The position numbers and the translations under genes were made by a program. From the NCBI RefSeq assembly GCF_016629665.1, contig NZ_JAEPRQ010000002.1, forward strand, positions 62,001-126,000: a stretch of DNA of 64,000 nt. Direction: 5' to 3'. Position 1 is the first letter of the stretch. Every line of letters begins with the position of its first letter. Origin of the DNA: Paracoccus caeni (GTDB lineage: Bacteria > Pseudomonadota > Alphaproteobacteria > Rhodobacterales > Rhodobacteraceae). Positions 45,557 to 54,575 of this stretch are shown one piece after another. The notes beneath the pieces are model-generated. The model was not told the origin of the DNA. It did not search any database and worked only from the letters and a program-made list of their open reading frames with translations.

Positions 45557-46243
45557 ATGACTGAAGATACGACCATCATTCTCGTTCACGGTTTCTGGGG
45601 TGGTGCCGCACATTGGAGCAAGGTCATCGCCGAACTTGACCGGCAAGGGCATCGCAATGTCCGCGCGGTCGAACTGCCGCTGACTTCGCTTGCCGATGAT
45701 GCCGGACGACTGCGCAAAATGGTGGCCCAGCAGGCTGGCAATGTGGTGCTTGTCGGTCACTCCTATGGCGGCGCGGTGATCACCGAGGCGGGCGATCTGC
45801 CGAATGTGACCGGGCTTGTCTATATCGCGGCCTTTGCACCCGATGCAGGCGAAAGCCCCGGCGCGATCACCGAGCAGAATCCGCCGGAAGCGATTGCCAG
45901 CGTCGTTCCCGACAGCGATGGCTATCTTTGGATCGACTACGAGAAATACCACGAAAGCTTCTGTCAGGATCTGGACGCGGAAGAGGCGTGGATCATGTCG
46001 GTCACGCAGAAGGCGCCTTTAGGCTCGACCTTCGGCGACAACATCACCGCACCGGCATGGCGGAAGAAACCCAGTTGGTATCAGATCTCCAGCGCCGACC
46101 GGATGATCAACCCCGAGAACCAAAGACGCATGGCCGAAAGGATGGCCCCGCAAAAAACCATCACGCTGGATGCGGGTCATGCCTCGCTTGCATCGCAACC
46201 TGCCGAGGTCACGGCGCTGATCCTCGAAGCTGCAAAAGCCTGA
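45557..46243 (+). CDS. Alpha/beta hydrolase
   Basis: A 228-residue serine hydrolase with HGFWGG oxyanion motif, nucleophile S69 in GHSYGG and H208 in DAGHASL. Similar proteins act on esters; the substrate is unknown. Strong GGAGG upstream of ATG 45557. Divergent from the AraC regulator. Confidence 0.93.
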   Translation: MTEDTTIILVHGFWGGAAHWSKVIAELDRQGHRNVRAVELPLTSLADDAGRLRKMVAQQAGNVVLVGHSYGGAVITEAGDLPNVTGLVYIAAFAPDAGESPGAITEQNPPEAIASVVPDSDGYLWIDYEKYHESFCQDLDAEEAWIMSVTQKAPLGSTFGDNITAPAWRKKPSWYQISSADRMINPENQRRMAERMAPQKTITLDAGHASLASQPAEVTALILEAAKA

Positions 46244-46504
46244 CCAAGTCGCGAGAGGGTGGTGGCCCGACAGGGTCGCCACCTTGCTCAACCGCGTCAG
46301 GCCATCGCGTCTATCGCCACCGCCAGTTTATTCAGATCGGCCGCATAGAAACCCGCCGCATTGATGCAGTTCGTCTCAAGAAGCCGCAAACTTTGGTCGA
46401 TGGCATCTGATCGTGCCGCAAACACTACCAACTGGGTATCACAACATCTTCAGGATCGTGCATCTTCCGCTCGAAGATCAAATCGCGGCAGGCCGAACAA
46501 GCCC
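46244..46504. other. Intergenic region with a possible small remnant
   Basis: A 261-base gap. The minus strand holds an open frame ending in AADLNKLAVAIDAMA that might be the C-terminus of a lost gene, without a ribosome site. I do not call a gene here. Confidence 0.4.
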
Positions 46505-47488
46505 CTAGGACGCCCCTGCCTCCGCCGTCGCGCGACGGTCGATTTCGGCCAGGACGATACCGTGGAAATCGTTCAGGAACATATGCCCCCAGAGGTTCAG
46601 ATAGCCGTTGATCGGGGTCTGGACGCGATACCACGTGGTCAGGCTAAGCTGCGTCCCGCCCGAGGGCAGCGGCGTCAGTTCATATTCGCCGCGCACCAGC
46701 TCCAGATAATCGCTGTCGGGACGGATGTGATCGTCGATGCCTCTTGGGATCGAGTCCGCGTCGAACTCGAAACCCCATGACAGGCGGCGATCCTGTTCCC
46801 ATTCGGTGATCCGCTCGCGGAAGCTGACGCCGCGCGTCCATGACAATTCCCGCGCCGCGCCGACGCCGCTGCCCTGCATCCGCGCGTCCAGAGGCTTCGG
46901 AATGAACATCAGGCTATGGCTGACCGTCCAGCCCAGTTGATCGGGGTCGATATCGGGAATGTCCACGGTATTGCGCCAGACAACATCTGCGGGGGCGTCG
47001 ATCTCGACCACCGAGGTGACATGGGTGATCTGGTTCGGCCAGGTGATCATGTTCTCGACCGGCAGGACCAGCAGCGGCAGAACCGCGATGCAGGGGGTCA
47101 GATTGCGCTTGCCGCGGTTTCGCACCCAGGCATGGGTCAGATAGGCACCCAAAGCCAGTGTCGGCAATGCAATCGGGATCGCCATGATGATGCAGACGAT
47201 GCCCTCGCCAAAGAACAGCGCGGTGATCGAGAGGATGCCGAAGAACACGCCCCAGCTTGCAAAGATCGAGTCCAGAACGCGACGCTCGGCGCGTGGATCG
47301 TAGAATGCGGCGACGACGCTGCCGACGCCGGTGGGGAACAGCACAAGTCCTGCGATGGCGGGCAGGCCCTCATCGACATGCTGTCCGGCCCAGACCAGCA
47401 TATAAAGCAGAATGCCGTAGATCAGCCCGATCGGAATGGCGAGCTTCAGCCGCTTCAGAACTTCACGCAAGACGCACCTCATTTGCAA
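46505..47488 (-). CDS. SRPBCC-domain membrane protein
   Basis: A 327-residue protein: four predicted membrane segments in residues 1-145, then a C-terminal START/SRPBCC-like lipid-binding domain (HVTSVVEIDAPADVVWRNTV ... GYLNLWGHMFLNDFHG). The combination suggests a membrane-tethered ligand carrier; ligand unknown. The start MQMRCVLREVLKRLK may be a few codons off. Confidence 0.82.
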   Translation of the reverse strand: MQMRCVLREVLKRLKLAIPIGLIYGILLYMLVWAGQHVDEGLPAIAGLVLFPTGVGSVVAAFYDPRAERRVLDSIFASWGVFFGILSITALFFGEGIVCIIMAIPIALPTLALGAYLTHAWVRNRGKRNLTPCIAVLPLLVLPVENMITWPNQITHVTSVVEIDAPADVVWRNTVDIPDIDPDQLGWTVSHSLMFIPKPLDARMQGSGVGAARELSWTRGVSFRERITEWEQDRRLSWGFEFDADSIPRGIDDHIRPDSDYLELVRGEYELTPLPSGGTQLSLTTWYRVQTPINGYLNLWGHMFLNDFHGIVLAEIDRRATAEAGAS

Positions 47489-47646
47489 ATCGGGATCGCG
47501 GGCAGCGATTTCTGCTGGCCTTCAGGCGGGGGCGGAATAGCCCTGCGGGCCTGCGTTGAAAAGAACGAACTGAAACAATGGCTAAGATGACTTGAAACGC
47601 GTTAAATCACCAATGACAACGAAATCCGGGCACGCCCCCCTGCCCC

Positions 47647-48504
47647 TCACGCCCGGCGCAGCTTTCGGAATGCGGCCGAGGCGCCCCATCCGGCAAAGAC
47701 CGCGATGCCAAGCGACATCAGCCCGTAAACCAGCGGCTGATCGAAGGCGAGACGGTAGAGCCAGCGTTCAAGCCCGACCTTGCGGACATTGATCGGGGCG
47801 ACGAAGACATCCATCACCTCGCCATTGCGAAGCAGGAAGATGCGCGTCTTGTAGGCCCCCTCGACCAGATTGGCCGGCAGGCGGACATCGGCGCGAAACA
47901 ACGTCTGGTCGATCAACGACACGCTGCCCTGATCCAGCCGGTAAAGTCCCTCTTGTTCGCGGATACGGATCAGCGCCTCGGTAAAGGGAACGGCGCTTTC
48001 GACCGCGATCTGCCCGGCAAAGGCCCGCATCGCGTGCGACAGCGAGATCCGATAGCGGTTATCCCATTCCGGCAGCAGGATCTGATCCAGAGGGCCAGAG
48101 GTGGCAACGGCATAAAAGCCGGGGGCCGCGCCGATCTGGACGGATTCGGAGTTGATCCAGATCCCCGCCTTACGCTCTTTCCGCCAGACGGTCGCGCTGC
48201 GCGAGGGGGCTTCGACGGTGACGATGATCTGCAAGGGTGGTCCTTGAGGGATCGGCGTCTCACGTTTGACGGCACCGTAGATCAGGATCTCTGACCCGTC
48301 GAAACTTGCGGTGATCGCAACGGAATCGCTGGAAAGCCCCGCCACGACCTGCTCGACCGGGTGGACCTGACCTGCCGTCGGCGCCGCCGGACTGTTTTCG
48401 AGCGGAAGCGCGACAGCACCCGGATCTTCGGTCACGACCGCATCCTGGGCCAGCGCCGAGCCAGCGAGAAGCGAGAGGCAAAGGATTGCGGGACCAAAGC
48501 GCAT
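47647..48504 (-). CDS. TIGR02186 family periplasmic/membrane protein
   Basis: A 285-residue protein with signal peptide (MRFGPAILCLSLLAGSALAQ) and a C-terminal membrane segment (GLMSLGIAVFAGWGASAAF). The TIGR02186 family is typically paired with TauE/SafE exporters in alphaproteobacteria, as here: the upstream gene overlaps by one base. Its role in export is unknown. Confidence 0.9.
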   Translation of the reverse strand: MRFGPAILCLSLLAGSALAQDAVVTEDPGAVALPLENSPAAPTAGQVHPVEQVVAGLSSDSVAITASFDGSEILIYGAVKRETPIPQGPPLQIIVTVEAPSRSATVWRKERKAGIWINSESVQIGAAPGFYAVATSGPLDQILLPEWDNRYRISLSHAMRAFAGQIAVESAVPFTEALIRIREQEGLYRLDQGSVSLIDQTLFRADVRLPANLVEGAYKTRIFLLRNGEVMDVFVAPINVRKVGLERWLYRLAFDQPLVYGLMSLGIAVFAGWGASAAFRKLRRA

Positions 48505-49421
48505 CAGTTGATCCCCGCCACGATCTCGTAAAGATCGTCAGGCGTCAGGAACAGGTCCAGCGCCAGCTTGCCACAGACCAGCAGCACCAGAAGCGCCAGC
48601 AGGATCCGCAACTGCTCGGCCCGCAATTTCGCGCCAAGCGTCGTGCCGAACTGCGCGCCCACGACCCCGCCAAGGATCAGCAGCACCGCCAGCATGATAT
48701 CGACGGTGTTGTAGCTGACCGCATGCATCAGCGTGGTGAAGGCGGTGACGAAGGTGATCTGGAAGAGCGAGGTTCCCACGACGACCTTGGTCGGCATGCC
48801 AAGCAGATAGATCATCGCCGGAACCATGATGAAGCCGCCGCCGACGCCCATGATCGCAGCCAGGACGCCCACCGCAACGCCCAGCAGCAGCGGAGGAAAG
48901 ACGCTGATATAAAGCCCCGAGGCGCGGAATTTCATCTTCGCGGGCAGACGATGGATCCAGTTATGCTGATGCAGGCGCTTGCGATAGGTGGGATTGGTCT
49001 TCGACCGGCGCAGCGTTCGCAGGCTTTCCTGCAGCATCATCATCCCGATCAGGCCCAGAAACACGACATAACAAAGCTGCACCACCAGATCGAGCTGGCC
49101 CATATTCTGCAGGATGTTGAAGATCGCGACGCCCAGCCAAGACCCGACAAGCCCCCCGGCCAGCAGCACCCACCCCATACGGAAATCGACGCTCTTGCGC
49201 TTCATATGCGCCAAGACGCCCGAGACGGACGAGGCCACGACCTGATTGGCGCCGGTCGCCACCGCAATGGCGGGAGGGATGCCGATGAAGAACAACAGCG
49301 GCGTGATCAGAAAGCCGCCGCCGACGCCAAAGAGGCCGCTCATCAGACCGACGATTCCCCCAAGCCCGACGAGGGTGAAGGCGTTGACCGAAACCTCGGC
49401 GATGGGAAGATAGATCTGCAT
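48504..49421 (-). CDS. TauE/SafE family sulfite or anion exporter
   Basis: A 305-residue membrane protein with two duplicated halves of four segments. Family marks GLMSGLFGVGGGFLITPLL and GVGGGFIMVPAMIYLLGMP. It likely exports sulfite or organosulfonates. MQIYLPIAEV (49421) is chosen; M at 49457 is also possible. Overlaps the TIGR02186 gene by one base. Confidence 0.93.
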   Translation of the reverse strand: MQIYLPIAEVSVNAFTLVGLGGIVGLMSGLFGVGGGFLITPLLFFIGIPPAIAVATGANQVVASSVSGVLAHMKRKSVDFRMGWVLLAGGLVGSWLGVAIFNILQNMGQLDLVVQLCYVVFLGLIGMMMLQESLRTLRRSKTNPTYRKRLHQHNWIHRLPAKMKFRASGLYISVFPPLLLGVAVGVLAAIMGVGGGFIMVPAMIYLLGMPTKVVVGTSLFQITFVTAFTTLMHAVSYNTVDIMLAVLLILGGVVGAQFGTTLGAKLRAEQLRILLALLVLLVCGKLALDLFLTPDDLYEIVAGIN

Positions 49422-49599
49422 ATCGTTCGCGTTGCCTGTGCTGTCAGAACCATGCAACGCGTCGCCCTTCAGGTCAAACCGCTTTCAGGGCCGGAGCAAG
49501 ACTTGAAGCGAGGCTGTTGCATCGCTAATCAGGAAAGAAGATTTCAACTGGAATGACTTGCGCGCCCAAGGGCGTGCCCTAACTGGCAGCGGGGGCAGT

Positions 49600-50400
49600 T
49601 TGCGCATCCTCATCACCAATGACGACGGCATCAACGCTCCCGGGCTGGAAGTGCTGGAAAAAATTGCGGCGGAACTGGCCGGACCGGATGGCGAGGTCTG
49701 GACCGTCGCCCCGGCCTTTGAACAATCAGGCGTGGCCCATTGCATCAGCTATGCCCATCCCACCATGGTCGCCCGCCTGTCCGGGCGGCGCTATGCGACC
49801 GAAGGCAGCCCCGCCGATTGCGTGCTGGCCGCTGTCTCGGACATCATGGTGAACGAGCCGCCCGATCTGGTCCTGTCCGGCGTGAACCGGGGCAACAATT
49901 CCGGCGAGAATGTGATGTATTCCGGCACCATCGGCGGCGCGATGGAGGCGGCGCTTCAGGGTTTGCCCGCCATCGCCCTGTCGCAATATCTGGGTGCCGC
50001 GACCGCCGATCTGGCCAATCCGTTTGAGGCGGCGGCGGCCCATGGCGCCAGTGTGATTCGGCGTTTGCTGGATCACGGCGACTGGACCTCGGATGCCGAG
50101 TTTCGGCTGTTCTACAATATCAACTTCCCGCCCCTGCCCGCCGCCGATGTGCGTGGTATCCGCGTCGTGCCGCAGGGACGGCGGCAGGGCAGCAATTTCA
50201 CCGTCGTGCCTTATACGGCCCCGAACGGGCGGCGCTTCATGTGGGCGGCGGGCGGATCGCAGACGGCTCCGGCGCGGGCGGGCACCGATGTTGCGGTGAA
50301 TATGGATGGCTATATCTCGATCACGCCGATGCGCGCCGACCTGACCTGCCACAAATCTCTGCCGGAATTGGTGGCGGCCTTCGAAGACGAGGCGGTATAG
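49600..50400 (+). CDS. surE: 5'-nucleotidase SurE
   Basis: Metal-dependent survival nucleotidase. The family start (M/L)RILITNDDG points to TTG 49600 with GGGGGC upstream; metal ligands D8/D9 and the [10 protein letters not shown] loop are intact. 266 residues. The longer frame (TTG 49558) has no homology before this. pcm follows after 5 bases. Confidence 0.95.
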   Translation: MRILITNDDGINAPGLEVLEKIAAELAGPDGEVWTVAPAFEQSGVAHCISYAHPTMVARLSGRRYATEGSPADCVLAAVSDIMVNEPPDLVLSGVNRGNNSGENVMYSGTIGGAMEAALQGLPAIALSQYLGAATADLANPFEAAAAHGASVIRRLLDHGDWTSDAEFRLFYNINFPPLPAADVRGIRVVPQGRRQGSNFTVVPYTAPNGRRFMWAAGGSQTAPARAGTDVAVNMDGYISITPMRADLTCHKSLPELVAAFEDEAV

Positions 50401-50405
50401 GCCGG

Positions 50406-51071
50406 ATGACCAGCGAGGACAGCCCCGACGAGGAAACCCCGGCCGAGCGCAAGATGCGCTTTCTGTTCCAGCTTCGCTCTCGCGGGGTCACTGATCCTCG
50501 AGTTCTGGCGGCGATGGAGCGGATCGATCGCGGCGTCTTCGTGCGCGGCCAGTTCGCCGACCGGGCTTATGACGACACGCCCTTGCCGATCCCCTGCGGG
50601 CAGACGATCAGCCAGCCCTCGGTCGTGGGGCTGATGACGCAGGCGCTGGCCGTTGGGGCACGCGACACCGTGTTGGAGATCGGGACCGGGTCGGGCTATC
50701 AGGCGGCGGTTCTGGCCGGGCTGTCGCGGCGGGTCTATACCGTGGACCGGCACCGCAGGCTGGTGCAAGAGGCCGAGGTGATCTTCCGGCAGCTCAATAT
50801 CTCGAACATTACCGCGCAAGTCGCTGACGGATCACGCGGTCTGCCCGATCAGGCCCCCTTTGATCGCATACTTGTCACCGCTGCGGCCGAGGATCCTCCC
50901 GGCCCGTTATTGGCACAGTTGAAGATCGGCGGTATCATGGTGGTGCCTGTCGGTCAGTCGGATGCGGTTCAGACCCTGATCCGCGTCACCCGCACCGAAG
51001 GCGGATTTGACTATGATGAGTTGCGACAAGTGCGTTTCGTGCCGCTGGTCGAGGGGTTGGGACAGACATGA
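50406..51071 (+). CDS. pcm: Protein-L-isoaspartate O-methyltransferase
   Basis: Repairs isoaspartyl residues in aged proteins. 221 residues from ATG 50406; motifs include [13 protein letters not shown] and the SAM-binding [13 protein letters not shown]. Overlaps or closely follows surE, and ends within the 5' region of the LysM/M23 gene; the surE-pcm-NlpD-like order is conserved in many proteobacteria. Confidence 0.96.
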   Translation: MTSEDSPDEETPAERKMRFLFQLRSRGVTDPRVLAAMERIDRGVFVRGQFADRAYDDTPLPIPCGQTISQPSVVGLMTQALAVGARDTVLEIGTGSGYQAAVLAGLSRRVYTVDRHRRLVQEAEVIFRQLNISNITAQVADGSRGLPDQAPFDRILVTAAAEDPPGPLLAQLKIGGIMVVPVGQSDAVQTLIRVTRTEGGFDYDELRQVRFVPLVEGLGQT

Positions 51072-51106
51072 CCCCCGCAGGTGGCAGGCAAGATGAGGAT
51101 GACCGA

Positions 51107-52228
51107 ATGAGCAGAACTTTGAGGCTGGTGGCCAGCGCGGGCTTGGCCGTGGCGATGCTGGCATCTTGCGGGCCGAACGGCAATTTCGATCCCGATCTGC
51201 GTCGATGGGCACCGGGCGGGCTGAACACCTCGGACGCCGCCGCCCGCGCCGCACCGCGTCCCGCGCCCGACAATCGCGGCGTCATCACCTTCCCCAATTA
51301 TCAGGTCGCAATTGCGGGCCGAGGCGACACGCCCGCCTCGATCGCAAGCCGCCTTGGTCTCAACGCGCAGGAATTGGCCGGGCATAACGCCCTGCCCGCC
51401 GATGCGACGCTGAATGCAGGCCAGCCGCTGGTTCTGCCGCGCCGGATCGCCGGATCGGCGGGCACTGGCGGCGGCGGCACCGGCGGGGTCAGCGATCCCT
51501 TTGCTGGCGGCGGCGCTGCGGCGCAACCCACCGCCCCTGCGGCGACCAGCGCTGCCGGACAGCCGGGCCAGCACGTCGTGGCCGCGGGCGAGACCGCTTG
51601 GTCCATCGCACGGCGCTACAACGTCAATGTGCAGGATCTGGCAAGCTGGAACAGCCTGCCGTCGAACATGACCTTGCGTGTCGGTCAGCGCCTGATGATC
51701 CCGGTTGCCGGGCAAGCCGCGCCTGCGGGCAACACCACCACCGCCCCCGGCAGCGGCAGCCCGACGCCGCGCCCGCCATCCGCCGCACAACCGCTGCCGA
51801 ACGAGACGCCCCGCGCCGCCGCCGATCCTGGCCCGGAAGCGCCGGCGACCGATCTGGGTGCAACCCGGACGGCGGCATCCGGCAGCGGTCAGTTCCGCAT
51901 GCCGGTCGCAGGCTCGATCATTCGGGTCTATGAAAAGGGCCGCAACGACGGCATCGACATCGCCGCAACGTCAGGGACGGCGGTGAATGCCGCAGGCGGT
52001 GGCACGGTGGCGGCAGTCACCAAGGACACCGCTGGCACGCCGATCGTGGTGGTCCGCCACGACGGCAATCTGATGACGGTCTATACCGGCATGGACGGGC
52101 TTAACGTCAACAAGGGCGATCAGGTCAGTGCCGGGCAGCAGATCGGCAAGGCGGGCAATGGCGGCTTCGTTCATTTCGAAGTGCGTCAGGGTTTCGACAG
52201 CGTCGATCCCGAACGCTATCTGCAATAA
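51107..52228 (+). CDS. LysM/M23 lipoprotein (NlpD-like)
   Basis: A 373-residue lipoprotein: lipobox MLASC (C21), two LysM domains (about 66-111 and 152-197), a Pro/Ala-rich linker and a C-terminal M23 domain. The M23 domain lacks the first metal histidine (NDGIDI instead of HxGxD), and the HxH motif has a single histidine (FVHFEVR), so it is probably an amidase activator rather than a hydrolase, as NlpD. Start at 51107 (GAGGATG before it); an earlier in-frame ATG at 51068 overlaps pcm. Confidence 0.93.
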   Translation: MSRTLRLVASAGLAVAMLASCGPNGNFDPDLRRWAPGGLNTSDAAARAAPRPAPDNRGVITFPNYQVAIAGRGDTPASIASRLGLNAQELAGHNALPADATLNAGQPLVLPRRIAGSAGTGGGGTGGVSDPFAGGGAAAQPTAPAATSAAGQPGQHVVAAGETAWSIARRYNVNVQDLASWNSLPSNMTLRVGQRLMIPVAGQAAPAGNTTTAPGSGSPTPRPPSAAQPLPNETPRAAADPGPEAPATDLGATRTAASGSGQFRMPVAGSIIRVYEKGRNDGIDIAATSGTAVNAAGGGTVAAVTKDTAGTPIVVVRHDGNLMTVYTGMDGLNVNKGDQVSAGQQIGKAGNGGFVHFEVRQGFDSVDPERYLQ

Positions 52229-52243
52229 GGAAGAGGGTGGCGA

Positions 52244-53728
52244 TTACGCCACCCCTCCGAACGACAGCAGATCGACCATCCTGAAATCATCGCCAGTCAT
52301 CGTGCTGTCGATGGTTTTCAGGAACGGCTGCCAGTCAGGATCCTGCGTCAGATAGGAACCGCTATCCCCCTGAAGCAGGCCCAGAAACACCTCGGCCACG
52401 ATGCGCCCGCCGACCGGGCCCAGCCGTTCGCCATTCTCGATCAGATCGGCCTCGCGCAGGATGTAGAACCACAGCGGCGTGCGGTCATCCATGCCATGCG
52501 GTTTCAGATCCTCAAGATCGCCGCGCGACAGTTCAGGCACCTGCATCGCCTTTGCAACCCGTTGGCCCGAAGGCAGCGAAAAGGTCAGATGTCGCAGCAG
52601 GTTGCGCTGCGCCAGCGAGGCAGGGTTGGTCTTCGGATCAGGCGATGAGACCACCGAGGGCGGCAGCCTGAACAGAGCCGAGGACAGGCGCGTGTCGATT
52701 CTTTTGTTATGGCGGACCAGACCGTCCCCGAAATCGAAGAAGGTCGGCCAGTCGATGAACCGGCGGTCCGAGCGGCAGCCGCCCGACAGATCGTCCGGAT
52801 CGGTGGGGTTCGATGGTGTCGGCGTGAAGATCATCGCAAAGAAGGGCGATCCGCCATTGCCGGTGAAATTCGCGCGATAGGACGGCCGGATCTGGCTATG
52901 GCCAAAGCGATAGGCCGCGACCGAGAATTCGACCGGGATATAGGCCTCGTTCCGCCATTTGTAGAACTTGCGACCGTTTTTCAGGATATCGTCGATCATC
53001 GCCTGTCCGCAGGTCATGCGCAGATATTCGTGGACGATGATCCACTGATAATGCCAGCGGACGATGCGCTGCGCCTCGGCAAAGACCTCATCTGCGGCTT
53101 TCAGCTTGATCTTGGTGCGGACATAATCGACGACCGCGTTGTGAAAGCTGATGAAGGCCACCTGAAGCTGGCTGATGATCAGGTTCTCATCATTGCGGGG
53201 ATCGCCTATCAGCGCGACATTCTGACGGTTGCGCGGCAGGTCCCATTTGTCAGGCGCCCCCGTCGGCTCAAGATACATCTTCGCCGCATTGGCAGGCAAC
53301 GTATCGTAAAGATGCGGCGATCCGCCGGGACCGGAGCCATAGACATTATCCAGCCCGAAACTGGGCGTGCGGAAGTTGGCGATCTGTTCGGGGTCGGCCT
53401 GTCGTTCCAAAGTGGATGTCGGATCGAAGGTGATGTCGTGGTCAAGGAATTGACCCAGAAACGTCACCCCTGCCGTCTGGGTCGGATTATCGCTGTTCTT
53501 CTGCGAGAATTGCGGCTCGGTAATCAGATCCTGCGGGCTCTGGTCCAGATCGTCTCTGGCATCCATAACGCCGTTGACCTTGCCGATATCCAGCAGCGCC
53601 GCGCGCACATCGGGCGTATCCGCCGCGAAGGGGGGCAGTTCGCCGAACATCCGCCCGAACCTGCCTTCATCCGAATATTTCGACCTCGGTGGGACGATAT
53701 CTCTTGGATATACGCCATGCCTGGGCAT
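52244..53728 (-). CDS. Animal-type haem peroxidase
   Basis: A 493-residue protein starting MPRHGVYPRDIV, GGGGAGT upstream. Distal histidine H97 is in FLDHDITFDPTS (which also carries the calcium site), distal arginine is in DPRNDEN, and proximal histidine H277 is in FGHSQIRP. Family members oxidise halides or organic substrates with peroxide; no secretion signal is visible. The earlier in-frame start (53752) would add eight residues. Confidence 0.92.
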   Translation of the reverse strand: MPRHGVYPRDIVPPRSKYSDEGRFGRMFGELPPFAADTPDVRAALLDIGKVNGVMDARDDLDQSPQDLITEPQFSQKNSDNPTQTAGVTFLGQFLDHDITFDPTSTLERQADPEQIANFRTPSFGLDNVYGSGPGGSPHLYDTLPANAAKMYLEPTGAPDKWDLPRNRQNVALIGDPRNDENLIISQLQVAFISFHNAVVDYVRTKIKLKAADEVFAEAQRIVRWHYQWIIVHEYLRMTCGQAMIDDILKNGRKFYKWRNEAYIPVEFSVAAYRFGHSQIRPSYRANFTGNGGSPFFAMIFTPTPSNPTDPDDLSGGCRSDRRFIDWPTFFDFGDGLVRHNKRIDTRLSSALFRLPPSVVSSPDPKTNPASLAQRNLLRHLTFSLPSGQRVAKAMQVPELSRGDLEDLKPHGMDDRTPLWFYILREADLIENGERLGPVGGRIVAEVFLGLLQGDSGSYLTQDPDWQPFLKTIDSTMTGDDFRMVDLLSFGGVA

Positions 53729-53931
53729 CTTGGTTACTCCCCTTATAAACACCTGTTTCCTCGTGATTATCGGCGCCTGGCCGATCCTCTGAAAATATCA
53801 CGAAAAGGAGAGCTGCATATAAAATTAGCAAGAAACGGGGAGCGCGGTTTACATCGCGTTTGGGATATTTTCAGCGGCAGATATTGGTTCCGCACAAGCC
53901 ATTGGAAATTTGGTCATTCGGAATCGATATT

Positions 53932-54477
53932 TCAAAATTCTTTATCCAGAAGGCGGTCGATATCTTCATAAGTCCGGTCCCATTCCTCCTCATCGATCGG
54001 AAGAAATCGCAGATAGTGCAGAAGAAACGCACCCTCGCTGGCCAGAAAACCAAGCCATAACCGCCGCCCCTCGAGCGTTGAAAGGTCCAGTCCCAGAAGT
54101 CTGTCCCGATACCATTCCCGAGTCGATTCGAGGTTTTCGGGCGTTTGCAGCAGTGCCGCCATCAGGCTGGCGGCCTTGGTATAAGAGGTCTCGTCACCCT
54201 CTTTCGTGGCGGTGATATGCGCGCGGATGCGCCGCTCGGGGTCCAGAGAGTCACCCGTCAATTCATCGAAGCGCTGATCGTAACCGATGTTCCAGCGGGC
54301 AAACATCGCATCGATGATCTCGTCCTTGCTGGAGAAGGTATATTGCACCCCGCCCTTGGTGATGCCGCTTGCCTTGGCAAGTGCATCGATGGTCAGCGCC
54401 GCGGCCCCCCGCTCTCGCACCAGCTTTTCCGCGGCATCAAGCAACTGTTCGCGGTCGATCTTCTTCGGTCTCGCCAT
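53932..54477 (-). CDS. TetR-family transcriptional repressor
   Basis: A 181-residue repressor starting MARPKKIDREQLLDAA; GGAAGAGG upstream. HTH: TIDALAKASGITKGGVQYTF. Divergent from the MFS pump gene, with a palindrome in the gap; repression of the pump is the expected role. Substrate unknown. Confidence 0.94.
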   Translation of the reverse strand: MARPKKIDREQLLDAAEKLVRERGAAALTIDALAKASGITKGGVQYTFSSKDEIIDAMFARWNIGYDQRFDELTGDSLDPERRIRAHITATKEGDETSYTKAASLMAALLQTPENLESTREWYRDRLLGLDLSTLEGRRLWLGFLASEGAFLLHYLRFLPIDEEEWDRTYEDIDRLLDKEF

Positions 54478-54493
54478 CTGCCTCTTCCATTTC

Positions 54494-54507
54494 AATACGA
54501 TCGTATT
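54494..54507. promoter_or_regulatory. Putative TetR operator between tetR and the MFS gene
   Basis: A perfect 14-base palindrome AATACGATCGTATT lies between the divergent regulator and efflux genes, 17 bases upstream of the TetR start and 69 bases upstream of the MFS start. Its place and symmetry fit a TetR dimer site. Confidence 0.75.
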
Positions 54508-54575
54508 TAAATGATCGTCACATGATTCGCCATCCGGCCATCGTGCCGGATCGCATCTTTTTCAGAGGTTCCGAC

